Positions 40,571 to 50,624 are shown, counted from the first letter of the stretch. The stretch is 64,000 nt of DNA from Aquabacter spiritensis (GCF_004346185.1 NZ_SMAI01000005.1:124001-188000); one strand, 5' to 3'. The notes: generated by a model not told the origin, from the letters alone. A program made the numbers and translations.

Positions 40571-41872
40571 ATGGCTCATGAGACATCCGGCGGGTTCGCC
40601 GCCTTGGCTTTCGGCCTGATGGTGGCGATGGGGGCGGCGCAGGCCCAGGCGCAGGTGACCGGTTCGATCTTCGATCCGCCGGATCCGCCGGCCGCCGCGC
40701 CGCGCAACAGCCATCCCCTGATGGCGCCGCAGGCGATCGCCGCGGCGGAAGCGAATTTCGGCGCCTGCGTCGCCAATATGTGGCCGCTGGCGCAGGCAAA
40801 GGGCGTGTCGCGGCGCGGCTTCGAGCACTACACCGCCGGGCTCGAGCCCGACATGAAGATCATGGACTTCCTCGATTCCCAGCCGGAATTTTCCAAGCCG
40901 CTGGGCGAATATGTCGACATGCTGGTGAGCGAGCGGCGGGTCGCGGGCGGGCGCGAGGTGCTGGCGCGCTACAAGCCGATCTTCGATGCGGTCGAGCGGA
41001 AATACGGCGTCGATCGCTACGTCATCGCGGCCATATGGGGCATCGAATCCAATTATGGCAGCCCGAGCGGCATGGGCTCGCGCTCGGTCCTGCGGTCCAC
41101 CGCGACCCTCGCCTGCATCGGCCGGCGCCAGGACTATTTCCGCGACGAGTTCGTCGCCACGCTCCAGATCCTCGACAAGGGCGACGTTCCGGCGGAGCAC
41201 ATGAAGGGCTCCTGGGCCGGCGCGTTCGGCCCGACCCAGTTCATGCCGACGAGCTTCCAGCGCTTCGCGGTGGATTTCGACGGCGACGGCAAGCGCAACG
41301 TGGTGGATTCGGTCCCCGACGTCATCGCTTCGACCGCCAACAATCTGAAGATCGACGGCTGGGAATTCGGCAAGACCTGGGGATACGAGGTCCAGCTTCC
41401 CGCCAATTTCGATTATCGCCACGTCGATCGCTCCAAGCGCTACACGCTGGCGCAATGGGCCTCGCTCGGCATCCGCCGGCCGGGCGCCAAGGCTTTCCCG
41501 CGGCCGAACGACACCGCCTTCCTGCTGCTGCCGGCGGGGTCGAACGGGCCGGCCTTCCTGATGCTGCCGAACTTCTCGGCGATCCTGAAATACAATCCCG
41601 CCGATGCCTATGCGCTCGCCATCGGCCATCTCTCGGACCGGCTGCGCGGCGGCGGCGACTTCGCCCAGGCTTGGCCGAAGGAGCGCGCGCTCTCCCGCTC
41701 GGAGCGGGTCGAGATGCAGACGCTGCTGATCCGCCAGGGCTACGATGTCGGCTCGGTCGACGGCATTCTCGGCCAGAAGACCCGCAGCGCGGTGCAGGAT
41801 TTCCAGATGCGCACCGGCATGGTGCCGGACGGCTATCCCAACGTCGCGGTCCTGCAGAAGCTGCGGAACTGA
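40571..41872 (+). CDS. Lytic murein transglycosylase (MltB type) with C-terminal peptidoglycan-binding domain
   Basis: Cuts glycan strands of peptidoglycan to 1,6-anhydromuropeptides in the periplasm. The ATG at 40571 follows AAGGTGAGG and gives 433 residues with a signal peptide (ALAFGLMVAMGAAQAQA); a GTG at 40559 is an alternative. The family 103 domain (SLT_2) occupies ~60-350, with catalytic Glu in AIWGIESNYGSPSGMGS near residue 160 and WAGAFGPTQFMPTSFQRFA. Residues ~380-432 form a PG_binding_1 domain (LIRQGYDVGSVDGILGQKT, VQDFQMRTG). It is 157 bp after galE; a TTAACC motif and a CATATT hexamer lie in that gap but give no convincing promoter. Confidence 0.93.
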   Translation: MAHETSGGFAALAFGLMVAMGAAQAQAQVTGSIFDPPDPPAAAPRNSHPLMAPQAIAAAEANFGACVANMWPLAQAKGVSRRGFEHYTAGLEPDMKIMDFLDSQPEFSKPLGEYVDMLVSERRVAGGREVLARYKPIFDAVERKYGVDRYVIAAIWGIESNYGSPSGMGSRSVLRSTATLACIGRRQDYFRDEFVATLQILDKGDVPAEHMKGSWAGAFGPTQFMPTSFQRFAVDFDGDGKRNVVDSVPDVIASTANNLKIDGWEFGKTWGYEVQLPANFDYRHVDRSKRYTLAQWASLGIRRPGAKAFPRPNDTAFLLLPAGSNGPAFLMLPNFSAILKYNPADAYALAIGHLSDRLRGGGDFAQAWPKERALSRSERVEMQTLLIRQGYDVGSVDGILGQKTRSAVQDFQMRTGMVPDGYPNVAVLQKLRN

Positions 41873-42023
41873 TCCCGCCGGGCCGCTCGGAGCGGGTGCC
41901 GCGGCGGGCGAATTCGTCGCGGCCCCCGCAAGAGGCTCGACTCCGCGCCCCGCCTCGCGTATCCGCCGGTCATGGGGCCGGCTCGACGGGACGCGCCCCG
42001 CTCCGTCTTGAAGGAGACGTCGG

Positions 42024-43235
42024 ATGCGCCAGTCGACCGCACGGTGCGCGGCCTTCGCCTTTGCCGTGGCCGCCTTTCTCGCCGCGCCCGCCGCCCGCGC
42101 GCAGCAAAGCGAGATCAAAATCGGCGAGATCAATTCCTATTCGACCCTGCCGGCCTTCACCGAACCCTACCGCAAGGGCTGGCAGCTCGCGGTCGAGGAG
42201 GTCAATGCCGCCGGCGGCGTGCTCGGCCGCAAGATCGCGGTCCTGAGCAAAGACGATGCCGGAAAGCCCGCCGATGCGGTGACCGCGGCCAACGAACTCG
42301 TCTCGTCCGACGGCGTCGTGATGCTCACCGGCACCTTCTTCTCCCATATCGGCCTCGCCGTGTCGGATTATGCGAAGCAGAAGAAGGTGTTCTTCCTCGC
42401 CGCCGAGCCGCTGACCGACGCCATCACCTGGGACAAGGGGAACGCCTACACCTTCCGCCTGCGCCCCTCCAATTACATGCAGGCGGCGATGCTGGCGGAG
42501 GAAGCGGCGAAGCTGCCGGCCAAGCGCTGGGCGACCATCGCGCCGAATTACGAATACGGCCAGTCGGCGGTCGCGGTGTTCAAGAAGCTCCTGTCGCAGA
42601 AGCGGCCGGACATCGAATGGGTCGCCGAGCAATGGCCCCCCCAGGGCCGGATCGATGCCGGCGCCGTGGTCCAGGCGATCGCGGCGGCGAAGCCCGAAGC
42701 GATCCTCAACGTCACGTTCGGTCCCGATCTCGCCAAGCTGGTGCGCGAGGGCAATACGCGCGGCCTGTTCAAGGACCGTGCCGTGGTCTCCTTCCTGACC
42801 GGCGAGCCGGAATATCTCGATCCGCTGAAGGACGAGGCGCCGACCGGCTGGATCGTCACCGGCTATCCCTGGTACGCCATCAAGACGCCCGAGCACGACG
42901 CCTTCCTGAAGGCCTATCAGGACCGCTTCAAGGATTATCCCCGGCTCGGCTCGATCGTCGGCTATTCCACCCTCAAGGCCGCGGCCGCCATCATCGCCAA
43001 GGCCGGCTCGACCGACACCGACAAGCTGATCGCCGCAGCCGAGGGCATCTCCCTCGTCACGCCGTTCGGCCAGGTGGTGTTCCGCAAAGGCGACCATCAA
43101 TCGACCCTCGGCGCCTTCGTCGGCAAGACGGCGGTGGTGGACGGCCAGGGGCGGATGGTGGATTTCGTCTATCGCGACGGCGCCGCCTATCTGCCGGGCG
43201 AAGCCGAGGCGGCAAAGCTGCGTCCAGCCGACTGA
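42024..43235 (+). CDS. Branched-chain amino acid-type ABC transporter substrate-binding protein
   Basis: Periplasmic receptor (LivK-like, Peripla_BP_6) of the transporter encoded downstream. 403 residues; the ATG follows an AAGGAGAC site. The signal peptide is FAFAVAAFLAAPAARAQ. The mature N-terminus IKIGEINSYSTLPAFTEPYR leads into EEVNAAGGVLGRKIAVLSKD, the standard first-lobe motif. LTGTFFSHIGLAVSDYAKQK and TIAPNYEYGQSAVAVFKKLL are further family segments. LivK family members bind amino acids, amides, urea or aromatic acids; the ligand here is unknown. The permease gene starts 158 bp downstream. Confidence 0.92.
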   Translation: MRQSTARCAAFAFAVAAFLAAPAARAQQSEIKIGEINSYSTLPAFTEPYRKGWQLAVEEVNAAGGVLGRKIAVLSKDDAGKPADAVTAANELVSSDGVVMLTGTFFSHIGLAVSDYAKQKKVFFLAAEPLTDAITWDKGNAYTFRLRPSNYMQAAMLAEEAAKLPAKRWATIAPNYEYGQSAVAVFKKLLSQKRPDIEWVAEQWPPQGRIDAGAVVQAIAAAKPEAILNVTFGPDLAKLVREGNTRGLFKDRAVVSFLTGEPEYLDPLKDEAPTGWIVTGYPWYAIKTPEHDAFLKAYQDRFKDYPRLGSIVGYSTLKAAAAIIAKAGSTDTDKLIAAAEGISLVTPFGQVVFRKGDHQSTLGAFVGKTAVVDGQGRMVDFVYRDGAAYLPGEAEAAKLRPAD

Positions 43236-43393
43236 TCCCGCAGTCCGGCGGGGCGGTGGTCAGTCCCGGACCGGTCCCGGGATCCGCAGGGCGCCGCAAG
43301 GTGCGCCTTCGGTAAGAGGGGACCGTCCGGGACATCTCCCGGCGCGACGCCATTCCGGAGGTTTTCCGGCAGCTTCGGTGGAGATCCGCAGAG

Positions 43394-45226
43394 GTGGACT
43401 TTCTCGTCGTCCAGTTCCTCACCGGCCTCGCCAGCGCCTGCTCCCTGTTCCTGGTGGCGAGCGGGCTCTCGCTGATTTTCGGCGTCACCCGGATCGTCAA
43501 TTTCGCCCATGGCGCCTTCTATATGGTCGGCGCCTATGTCGCTTATGTCCTGACCGAGCGCTGGTCCGGCGCGCTCGGCTATTGGGGCGGCCTCCTGTGC
43601 GCGGCGCTGGTCGTGGGCGCGGCGGGAGCGGCGATGGAGATGGCGCTCCTGCGCCGCATTTACCGCGCGCCGGACCTGTTCCAATTGCTCGCAACCTTCG
43701 GCGTGACGCTGATGGTGGAGGATCTGGTGGTCCTCCTGTTCGGTCCGGAGGATCTGCTCGGCGCCCGCGCGCCCGGCTTCAAGGGCGCGGTGGAGATCCT
43801 CGGCCAGCAGGTTCCGCGCTACGATTTGTTCCTGATCGGCTTGGCGCCCCTTGTGCTCGCCGGCCTGCATCTCGTGCTGCGCCGGACCCGCTGGGGCATT
43901 TTGGTGCGGGCTGCGACCCAGGATCGGGAGATGGTGGCGGCGCTCGGCGTGAACCAGAGATGGCTGTTCACCTCGGTGTTCGCGCTCGGCACGGCGCTCG
44001 CCGGGCTTGGCGGCGCGCTGCAATTGCCGCGCGAGGCGGTCAATCATTCGATGGACATGACGATCATCGTCGAGGCCTTCGTGGTGGTGGTGATCGGCGG
44101 TCTCGGCTCGATCACAGGGGCCTTCCTCGCGGCGGTCCTGGTCTGCGAATTGAACGCTTTCGGCATTCTGGTCCTTCCCGAGGTCTCGCTCGTCCTGGTG
44201 TTCGCGGTGATGGCGGGGGTGCTGATCCTGCGCCCGCACGGCCTGCTCGGCGGCGCACCGGCGGAGGCGCGGGCGATGCGGCTCGCGATACCGCCGCCCT
44301 GGAAGCCCTTCACCTCGGCCGAGCGGCTTTGGGTGGTGGGCGGCCTCGCGCTCGCCGCCGCACTCCCGCTCGTGGCCGGCGCCTATGCCCTCACCGTGGC
44401 GGCCGAGGTCGCGATCTTCGCTTTGTTCGCCGCAAGCCTGTCCTTTCTGATGGGGCCGGGCGGCATGCCGTCCTTCGGCCACGCCGCATTTTTCGGCCTC
44501 GGCGCCTATGGCGCGGCGCTCGCCGTGTCCGGAGCCGGGCTGCCCATGGCGGCGGCGCTCCTGGTCGGCCCGCTCCTCGGTCTTGCCGGAGCGGTGCTGT
44601 TCGGCTGGTTCTGCGTGCGGCTGTCCGGGGTCTATTCCGCCATGCTCACCCTCGCCTTCGCCCAGATCGCCTGGGCCGTGGCGTTCCAATGGGTCGGCCT
44701 CACCGGCGGCGACAACGGCCTGCTCGGCATCTGGCCGGAGGGTTTCGCGCGGACGCCGCACGGTTTTTACTGGCTCGCCCTCGCGATCTGCGCCACGGGC
44801 ATCGTCCTGCTGCGCATCCTGGTGTTCTCGCGCTTCGGCTACCGCCTGCGCGCGGCCCGCGACAGCGCTGCGCGGGCCGAGACGGTGGGCATCGACCGGA
44901 TGCGGGTGCAATGGGCGGCGTTTGCCGTCGCCGGCCTGTTCGCAGCAATCGCCGGAGCGCTCTTCGCCTTCCTGAAAGGCAGCGTGTTTCCCGACACGCT
45001 CGGCATTCCCCTGTCCGTCGATGCGCTGGCCATGGTTCTGCTCGGCGGCGTCGAGACCGTCTCCGGCGCGATCCTCGGCGCCATCGCCTACAAATTGCTC
45101 GCCGTCTGGTTGATCAGCGAGACCGACCAGTCGAAACTGGTTCTCGGCGCGGTGATCGTGCTGCTCGTGGTGGTGTTCCCGCAAGGGCTCGGCGGCCAGA
45201 TCACACGCTGGAGGCGGCCGACATGA
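43394..45226 (+). CDS. Fused LivH-LivM-type ABC transporter permease
   Basis: 610 residues from a GTG at 43394. The first half (~1-290) is a LivH-like permease: LFLVASGLSLIFGVTRIVNF, FAHGAFYMVGAYVAYVLT, and the coupling segment VRAATQDREMVAALGVN near residue 175. The second half (~310-605) is LivM-like: LSFLMGPGGMPSFGHAAFFG, GLGAYGAALAV, and LRAARDSAARAETVGIDRMR near residue 490. Most organisms make these two subunits from separate genes; here they are one chain joined by a ~20-residue linker around residues 290-312. The stop overlaps the start of the LivG-type ATPase gene (ATGA). Confidence 0.93.
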   Translation: MDFLVVQFLTGLASACSLFLVASGLSLIFGVTRIVNFAHGAFYMVGAYVAYVLTERWSGALGYWGGLLCAALVVGAAGAAMEMALLRRIYRAPDLFQLLATFGVTLMVEDLVVLLFGPEDLLGARAPGFKGAVEILGQQVPRYDLFLIGLAPLVLAGLHLVLRRTRWGILVRAATQDREMVAALGVNQRWLFTSVFALGTALAGLGGALQLPREAVNHSMDMTIIVEAFVVVVIGGLGSITGAFLAAVLVCELNAFGILVLPEVSLVLVFAVMAGVLILRPHGLLGGAPAEARAMRLAIPPPWKPFTSAERLWVVGGLALAAALPLVAGAYALTVAAEVAIFALFAASLSFLMGPGGMPSFGHAAFFGLGAYGAALAVSGAGLPMAAALLVGPLLGLAGAVLFGWFCVRLSGVYSAMLTLAFAQIAWAVAFQWVGLTGGDNGLLGIWPEGFARTPHGFYWLALAICATGIVLLRILVFSRFGYRLRAARDSAARAETVGIDRMRVQWAAFAVAGLFAAIAGALFAFLKGSVFPDTLGIPLSVDALAMVLLGGVETVSGAILGAIAYKLLAVWLISETDQSKLVLGAVIVLLVVVFPQGLGGQITRWRRPT

Positions 45227-45954
45227 CCGCTCTGCTCGACGTGCGCGGCCTCTCGAAATCCTTCGGCGGCGTCGAGGCGGTGCGGGACGTCTCGTTCGCG
45301 CTGGCGGCGGGCGAACTCCTGGCGCTGATCGGTCCGAACGGCGCCGGAAAATCCACCTGCTTCGGCATGCTGGGCGGCCAGGTCCGGCCGGACGCGGGCC
45401 GCGTGCGCCTCGCCGGAGCGGACATTACCGGCCTGAAGCCGCGCCGCATCTGGGCCCGGGGCGTCGGGCGCACTTTCCAGACCGCCGAAACCTTCGCCTC
45501 CATGACGGTCGCCGAAAATGTCGAGACGGCGTTGCACGGCCGCACCGCCGCGCGGAGCGCGGAAACGCGGCGCCTGCTCGGTCTGGTCGGGCTCGCCGCG
45601 GCGGCGGGGCGCCCGGCCGGCACGCTCTCTTATGGCGACGTGAAGCGGCTGGAACTGGCCCTCGCTCTGTCCAACACCCCCCGCCTGCTCTTGATGGACG
45701 AGCCGACGGCCGGCATGGCGGCGGCGGAGCGCACGGCCCTGATGCAGCTCGTCGCCGGGCTCGCCCGCGAGCGGCAGGTCGGCGTTCTCTTCACCGAACA
45801 CGACATGGACGTCGTCTTCGCGCATGCCGACCGGATCCTGGTCCTCGATCGCGGCCTTCTGATCGCGGAGGGTCCGCCCGAGGCGATCCGTGCCGATCCG
45901 CAGGTGCGCGCGGTCTATCTCGGCGAGGGCCTGACCTTTTCGGAGGCGGGCTGA
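45223..45954 (+). CDS. ABC transporter ATP-binding protein, LivG type
   Basis: 243-residue cytoplasmic ATPase of the branched-chain-type importer. Walker A LIGPNGAGKSTCFGML near residue 35, signature region GTLSYGDVKRLELALAL near 135 (LSYGD in place of LSGGQ, as is usual for LivG), Walker B LLLMDEPTAGM near 157, and the H-loop VLFTEHDMDVVFAHADRI. The LivG-specific insertion GVGRTFQTAETFASMTVAEN lies between. The start overlaps the permease stop (ATGA) and its stop overlaps the LivF-type start (TGATG). Confidence 0.94.
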   Translation: MTALLDVRGLSKSFGGVEAVRDVSFALAAGELLALIGPNGAGKSTCFGMLGGQVRPDAGRVRLAGADITGLKPRRIWARGVGRTFQTAETFASMTVAENVETALHGRTAARSAETRRLLGLVGLAAAAGRPAGTLSYGDVKRLELALALSNTPRLLLMDEPTAGMAAAERTALMQLVAGLARERQVGVLFTEHDMDVVFAHADRILVLDRGLLIAEGPPEAIRADPQVRAVYLGEGLTFSEAG

Positions 45955-46655
45955 TGCTGGCGGTCTCCGGCCTCGATGCCTGGTACGGTGCGGCGCATAT
46001 TCTGCGTGACGTCGACCTCGCGATCGGGGCCGGGGAGGCGGTCGCCCTGCTCGGACGCAACGGCGCGGGAAAATCGACCACTTTGCGGGCCCTGATGGGC
46101 CTCGTGCCCCGGGTGACGGGCACCATCACCTTCGCGGGGCGCGACCTCGCCGGCCTCGAACCCCATGCGCGGGCCCGCGCCGGGCTCGGCTATGTGCCGG
46201 AGGATCGGCGGATCTTCTCCGATCTCACCGTGCTGGAGAATCTGGAGGTGGGCCGCCGCCCGCCCCGACCCGGCCATCCCGCCTGGACGCCCGAGCGGCT
46301 GTTCGACCTCTTTCCAAACCTCGCGGAGATGCGGCGGCGCCCCGGTGGGCGAATGAGCGGCGGCGAGCAGCAGATGCTCGCCCTTGCCCGCACGCTGATG
46401 GGCAATCCTGCGCTGCTCCTGCTCGACGAGCCCTCGGAAGGCCTCGCGCCGCGGATCCTGGAACAGATGGCGGGCGCGGTCCGCGCCCTGAAGGCGGAGG
46501 GGCTGGCCATCCTGCTCTGCGAGCAGAATTTCCGCTTTGCCGGCCTGATCTGCGATACCGCCTATGTCATGGCGCGGGGGGAGATCGTCCATCGCGGCCC
46601 CTTCGCCGAGCTCGCGGCCGACGAAGCCCGCCGCGACGCACTTCTGGCGGTGTGA
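45954..46655 (+). CDS. ABC transporter ATP-binding protein, LivF type
   Basis: 233 residues, second ATPase of the importer. Walker A LLGRNGAGKSTTLRALMGL near residue 33, signature RMSGGEQQMLALARTLMG near 131, Walker B LLLLDEPSEGLAP near 151, followed by ILLCEQNFRFAGLICD with Gln in place of the usual H-loop His, as is common in LivF. LGYVPEDRRIFSDLTVLEN is a typical Q-loop section. With the receptor, fused permease and LivG-type ATPase it completes one four-gene transporter. It converges with the oxoprolinase gene across 82 bp. Confidence 0.94.
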   Translation: MLAVSGLDAWYGAAHILRDVDLAIGAGEAVALLGRNGAGKSTTLRALMGLVPRVTGTITFAGRDLAGLEPHARARAGLGYVPEDRRIFSDLTVLENLEVGRRPPRPGHPAWTPERLFDLFPNLAEMRRRPGGRMSGGEQQMLALARTLMGNPALLLLDEPSEGLAPRILEQMAGAVRALKAEGLAILLCEQNFRFAGLICDTAYVMARGEIVHRGPFAELAADEARRDALLAV

Positions 46656-46696
46656 GCCGGCGACAGCCGCGCGCCAGAACACGCGCCGGTCGGTGC

Positions 46697-46726
46697 GCAT
46701 CGCAAGCCGAACGCGTTCTCCAACAA
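46697..46726. repeat. Dispersed short repeat, copy 2
   Basis: GCATCGCA (46697-46704) and ACGCGTTCTCCAACAA (46711-46726), both identical to blocks at 36262-36298; the spacer is 6 bases here and 13 there. It occupies the convergent gap between the LivF-type gene and the oxoprolinase gene. No function can be assigned. Confidence 0.55.
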
Positions 46727-46737
46727 GCGCTTAGCCC

Positions 46738-49700
46738 CTATTCGGGTTTGCCGTAGCCGCCGCCGGTCGGCGTCACGATGATCACCGCCTCGCCGGGGTC
46801 CAGGCGGGTCTGGGCGCAGCCTTCCAATTGCTCGAATGTCCCGTCATTGCGCCGCACGAACCCTTCGCCGACCGCCCCCGGCTCTCCGCCCTCGAGGCCG
46901 AACGGCCGCACCCGCCGATGCGAGGACAGGAGCGCGCAGTCCATCGTCTCGAGGAAGCGGATCCGGCGGTAGGTCCCCGCGCCCGCGCGCCAGCGCCCCT
47001 TGCCGCCCGAGCCGACCCGGACGTGGAAATCCTCCAGCAGAACCGGAAAGCGCGTCTCCAGCACCTCGGGATCGGTGAGGCGGGAATTGGTCATGTGGAC
47101 ATGGACCGCATCCGTGCCGTCGAAGCCGGGCCCGGCGGGCGAGCCGGAGCAGATGGTCTCGTAATATTGCACCCGGTCATTGCCGAAGGTGAGGTTGTTC
47201 ATGGTGCCCTGGGAGGCGCCCATGGCCTTGAGCGCCCCGAACAGGCAATTGGTGACCGCCTGCGAGGTCTCCACGTTCCCGGCCACCACCGCGGCCGGAT
47301 AGACCGGCGAGAGCATGGAGCCCTGCGGCACCACGATCTCGATCGGCCGCAGGCAGCCGGCATTCATCGGGATCTCGTCCTCCACCATGACGCGGAAGAC
47401 ATAGAGCACGGCGGCGCGGGTCACCGGCTCGGGCGCGTTGAAATTGGTCGCCTGCTGCGGCGACGTTCCGGTGAAGTCGACGGTGGCGGTCCGCGCCGCC
47501 TTGTCGAGGGTGATCTTCACCTTGATCACCGTGCCCTGGTCCATCTCATAGGTGAAGGCGCAGTCCGACAGCCGGTCGAGCACACGGCGCACGCTCTCGG
47601 CGGCATTGTCCTGGACGTGGCCCATATAGGCCGTGACCACGTCGAGGCCGAACAGCGCGATCATCTTCTTCAGTTCGCGCACGCCCTTCTCGTTGGCGGC
47701 GATCTGCGCCTTGAGGTCGGCGACGTTCTGCACCGGATTGCGGGCGGGATATTTGGCGCCGGTCAGCAGGGCGTTCAGTTCCGCCTCGCGGAAGCGGCCT
47801 TCATCGACGAGCTTGAAATTGTCGATATAGACGCCTTCCTCGTCGATCGTGGTGGCGAGCGGGCTCATCGAACCCGGCGCGACGCCGCCGACATCGGCAT
47901 GGTGGCCGCGCGAGGCGACCCAGAACAGCAGGGTTTCCCCGGCATCGTCGAACACCGGCGTCACCACCGTAATGTCCGGCAGATGGGTGCCGCCATTATA
48001 GGGGGCGTTGAGGCAGAACACGTCGCCCGGCCGGATCTCGCCGGCATTCTCGCGGATCACGGTCTCGACCGAGCGGTCCATCGAGCCGAGATGGACCGGC
48101 ATGTGGGGAGCGTTCGCGACCAGTTCGCCGGCGCCCGAAAACACCGCGCAGGAAAAGTCGAGCCGCTCCTTGATGTTCACCGAATAGGCCGTGTTCTGGA
48201 GGGTGACGCCCATCTGCTCGGCGATCGACATGAAGAGATTGTTGAACACTTCGAGCATGACCGGATCGGCATGGGTGCCCAGCGCCTCGGCCCGGCGCAT
48301 TTCCTCGGTGCGGGCGAGCATCAGATGATCCCGCACCGTCATCTCGGCTCGCCAGCCCTCCTCGACCACGACGGTCTGGTTCGGCTCGATGACGATGGCC
48401 GGACCCTGAACCGCCATGCCCGGCCGGAAGGCCGCCCGCAGCACGACGGGTGCGTCGTGCCAGACGCCGCGCGAGAAGAAGCGCACCTGCCGGCACGCCT
48501 CCGGCGCTCCTTGCGTCGTCGGATGCTCCGGTTCGGCGATGCCGGCGCCGCCGCCGGCCGCCTGGACCTCCATCGCCTCGACCACGATCTGCTTCTCGGG
48601 CGAGACGAAGCCGAATTGCGCGCGGTGGCGGGCCTCGAACTCCGCCGTCATGGCGGGAAGGTCGGCGAAGGCGACGGGGATGGCGGTGTCGGTGCCCTCA
48701 TAGCGCAGATGGAGCTTGGCTTCGGTCTCGATCGCCTCCGCGGCGATCCCCTGCCCCTCCAGCTCCCGCGCCGCCTCTCCCGCGAGTGCGTCGCGCACCG
48801 CCGCGAGATCCGGCAGGCCGTCCGCTGCGAGCCGGTCGCCCACCGCCTTGGTGCGGTGCGCCCGCACGGCGGCGAGGCCCATGCCATAGGCCGAGAGCAG
48901 CCCGGAAAAGGGATGGATGTGGACGCGCTTCATGCCGAGCGCGTCGGCGACGAGGCAGGCATGCTGCCCACCCGCCCCGCCGAAGCAGGACAAAGCGTAG
49001 CGCGTCACGTCATAGCCGCGCTCGACGGAAATCTTCTTGATCGCGTTCGCCATATTCTCGACCGCGATGGTGACGAAGCCGTCCGCCACGGCTTCGGGCG
49101 TGCGGCCGTCACCGATCTCGGCGGCGAGCGCGGCGAATTTTTCGCGCACCGCGGCCGCGTCGAGCGGCTGGTCCTGGGCGGGCCCGAAGATCTTCGGGAA
49201 GAAATCGGGGATCAGCTTGCCGAGCATGACATTGGCGTCGGTGACGGCGAGCGGTCCGCCGCGCCGGTAGCAGGCCGGGCCGGGATTGGCGCCCGCGCTG
49301 TCCGGCCCGACGCGGAACCGCGCGCCGTCATAATGCAGGATCGAGCCGCCGCCGGCCGCCACGGTGTGGATGCGCATCATCGGCGCGCGGATGCGCACAC
49401 CGGCGACCTCGGTGTCGAAGGCCCGCTCCAGTTCGCCGTCGAAATGGCAGACGTCGGTCGAGGTGCCGCCCATGTCGAAGCCGATGATGCGGTCGAGGCC
49501 GGCGATCCGCCCGGTCTCCGACGCGCCGACCACGCCGCCGGCCGGCCCGGACAACAGCGCGTCCTTGCCCTGGAACAGGTCCGCCGCAGTGAGGCCGCCC
49601 GAGGACATCATGAACATCAGGCGGATCTCGTCCGCGCCGTCGCCGCCGGCGCCCAGCTCCTCCGCCACCTGGGCCACGTAGCGGCGCAGGATCGGCGAGA

Positions 49701-50373
49701 GATAAGCGTCCGCCACCGTGGTGTCGCCGCGCCCCACCAGCTTGATGAGGGGCGACACTTCGTTGGAGACCGAGACCTGCGGAAAGCCCATGTCGCGGGC
49801 CAGCGCAGCGACCGCCTGCTCGTGCGCGGGGTAGCGATAGCCGTGCATGAAGGCGATCGCGACCGAGCGGATGCCCGCCGTGCGGGCGGCGTCGAGCGCC
49901 GCGCCGACCTTCGCGAGGTCCGGCGCCGCCTCGACGGTGCCGTCGGCGCGCACCCGCTCGTCGACCTCGAGCACCTGCTCGAACAGCATGTCGGGAAGCA
50001 CGATCTTCTTGGCGAAGATTTTCGGCCGGGCCTGGTATCCGATGCGCAGCGCATCGCGGAAGCCGCGGGTGGTGACGAGGAGCGTGCGCTCGCCTTTGCG
50101 TTCCAGAAGGGCGTTCGTCGCGACCGTCGTGCCCATCTTGACGGCAGAAACGAGGCCTTTGGGGATCGGGGCGCCCGGCGCGAGGCCGAGCAGATCGCGG
50201 ATGCCGTGGACCGCCGCGTCGCGATAGGCCTCGGGATTTTCGGAGAGCAGCTTGTGGGCGACGAGGCTGCCATCGGGCCTGCGCCCGATGATGTCGGTGA
50301 AGGTGCCGCCCCGGTCGATCCAGAATTCCCAGTCGCGACGCGGCGCGGCGGTCGGATTCGGATCCTGCAGCAT
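46738..50373 (-). CDS. Fused hydantoinase A/B family protein (5-oxoprolinase type)
   Basis: 1211 residues combining both subunits of the ATP-dependent cyclic-amide hydrolases. The N-terminal HyuA part (~1-690) has an actin-like ATPase fold: [20 protein letters not shown] near residue 17, [20 protein letters not shown], and the phosphate loop [19 protein letters not shown] near 290. The HyuB part (~700-1205) starts [20 protein letters not shown] and includes [20 protein letters not shown] and [16 protein letters not shown]. Single-chain forms resemble 5-oxo-L-prolinase, but related proteins hydrolyse hydantoins, N-methylhydantoin or carboxylate acetone, so the substrate is uncertain. The promoter region with a 19-bp palindrome is shared with the divergent TRAP transporter. 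Confidence 0.9.
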   Translation of the reverse strand: MLQDPNPTAAPRRDWEFWIDRGGTFTDIIGRRPDGSLVAHKLLSENPEAYRDAAVHGIRDLLGLAPGAPIPKGLVSAVKMGTTVATNALLERKGERTLLVTTRGFRDALRIGYQARPKIFAKKIVLPDMLFEQVLEVDERVRADGTVEAAPDLAKVGAALDAARTAGIRSVAIAFMHGYRYPAHEQAVAALARDMGFPQVSVSNEVSPLIKLVGRGDTTVADAYLSPILRRYVAQVAEELGAGGDGADEIRLMFMMSSGGLTAADLFQGKDALLSGPAGGVVGASETGRIAGLDRIIGFDMGGTSTDVCHFDGELERAFDTEVAGVRIRAPMMRIHTVAAGGGSILHYDGARFRVGPDSAGANPGPACYRRGGPLAVTDANVMLGKLIPDFFPKIFGPAQDQPLDAAAVREKFAALAAEIGDGRTPEAVADGFVTIAVENMANAIKKISVERGYDVTRYALSCFGGAGGQHACLVADALGMKRVHIHPFSGLLSAYGMGLAAVRAHRTKAVGDRLAADGLPDLAAVRDALAGEAARELEGQGIAAEAIETEAKLHLRYEGTDTAIPVAFADLPAMTAEFEARHRAQFGFVSPEKQIVVEAMEVQAAGGGAGIAEPEHPTTQGAPEACRQVRFFSRGVWHDAPVVLRAAFRPGMAVQGPAIVIEPNQTVVVEEGWRAEMTVRDHLMLARTEEMRRAEALGTHADPVMLEVFNNLFMSIAEQMGVTLQNTAYSVNIKERLDFSCAVFSGAGELVANAPHMPVHLGSMDRSVETVIRENAGEIRPGDVFCLNAPYNGGTHLPDITVVTPVFDDAGETLLFWVASRGHHADVGGVAPGSMSPLATTIDEEGVYIDNFKLVDEGRFREAELNALLTGAKYPARNPVQNVADLKAQIAANEKGVRELKKMIALFGLDVVTAYMGHVQDNAAESVRRVLDRLSDCAFTYEMDQGTVIKVKITLDKAARTATVDFTGTSPQQATNFNAPEPVTRAAVLYVFRVMVEDEIPMNAGCLRPIEIVVPQGSMLSPVYPAAVVAGNVETSQAVTNCLFGALKAMGASQGTMNNLTFGNDRVQYYETICSGSPAGPGFDGTDAVHVHMTNSRLTDPEVLETRFPVLLEDFHVRVGSGGKGRWRAGAGTYRRIRFLETMDCALLSSHRRVRPFGLEGGEPGAVGEGFVRRNDGTFEQLEGCAQTRLDPGEAVIIVTPTGGGYGKPE

Positions 50374-50533
50374 GACATCCCCCTGGCGTCGGCACGCGTT
50401 TTGCTTGCTCGGGACTTGACCCGGGCGAAAATGAAAGCTCGGAAGCGCGGCGCCACAAGGCCCTTGCCGTGCAGAGCCGGTCGCGCGAGCATTCGCGGCC
50501 CGGCACCGGGATAAAGTCAGAAAGTCGACAAAA

Positions 50534-50552
50534 CGTCAACAATTTGTTGACG
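50534..50552. promoter_or_regulatory. Palindromic operator with divergent -35 hexamers, oxoprolinase/TRAP intergenic region
   Basis: CGTCAACAATTTGTTGACG is a perfect 9-bp inverted repeat around one central T. Each arm contains TTGACG on one strand. On the plus strand it is followed after 17 bases by AATCTT; on the minus strand, after 17 bases by CTTTAT. Both are weak -10 matches (3 of 6). A further half-site-like GTCGACAA lies at 50524-50531. A dimer bound here would cover both -35 elements, so this is a good candidate for joint control of the 251-bp divergent region. No other gene or hairpin is seen in the gap. Confidence 0.7.
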
Positions 50553-50624
50553 AGTTCACGTAGTTCGGCAATCTTCAACTGATCCGCCCCGGAAGCAGGG
50601 TGGCACCATTCCATGAGGGGTCAC

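Noticed and set aside
46828-50514. Open frame of about 1228 codons antisense to the fused oxoprolinase
   Set aside because: Same explanation: it mirrors a real long gene, its composition is His/Arg/Gly-rich, and no motifs are present.
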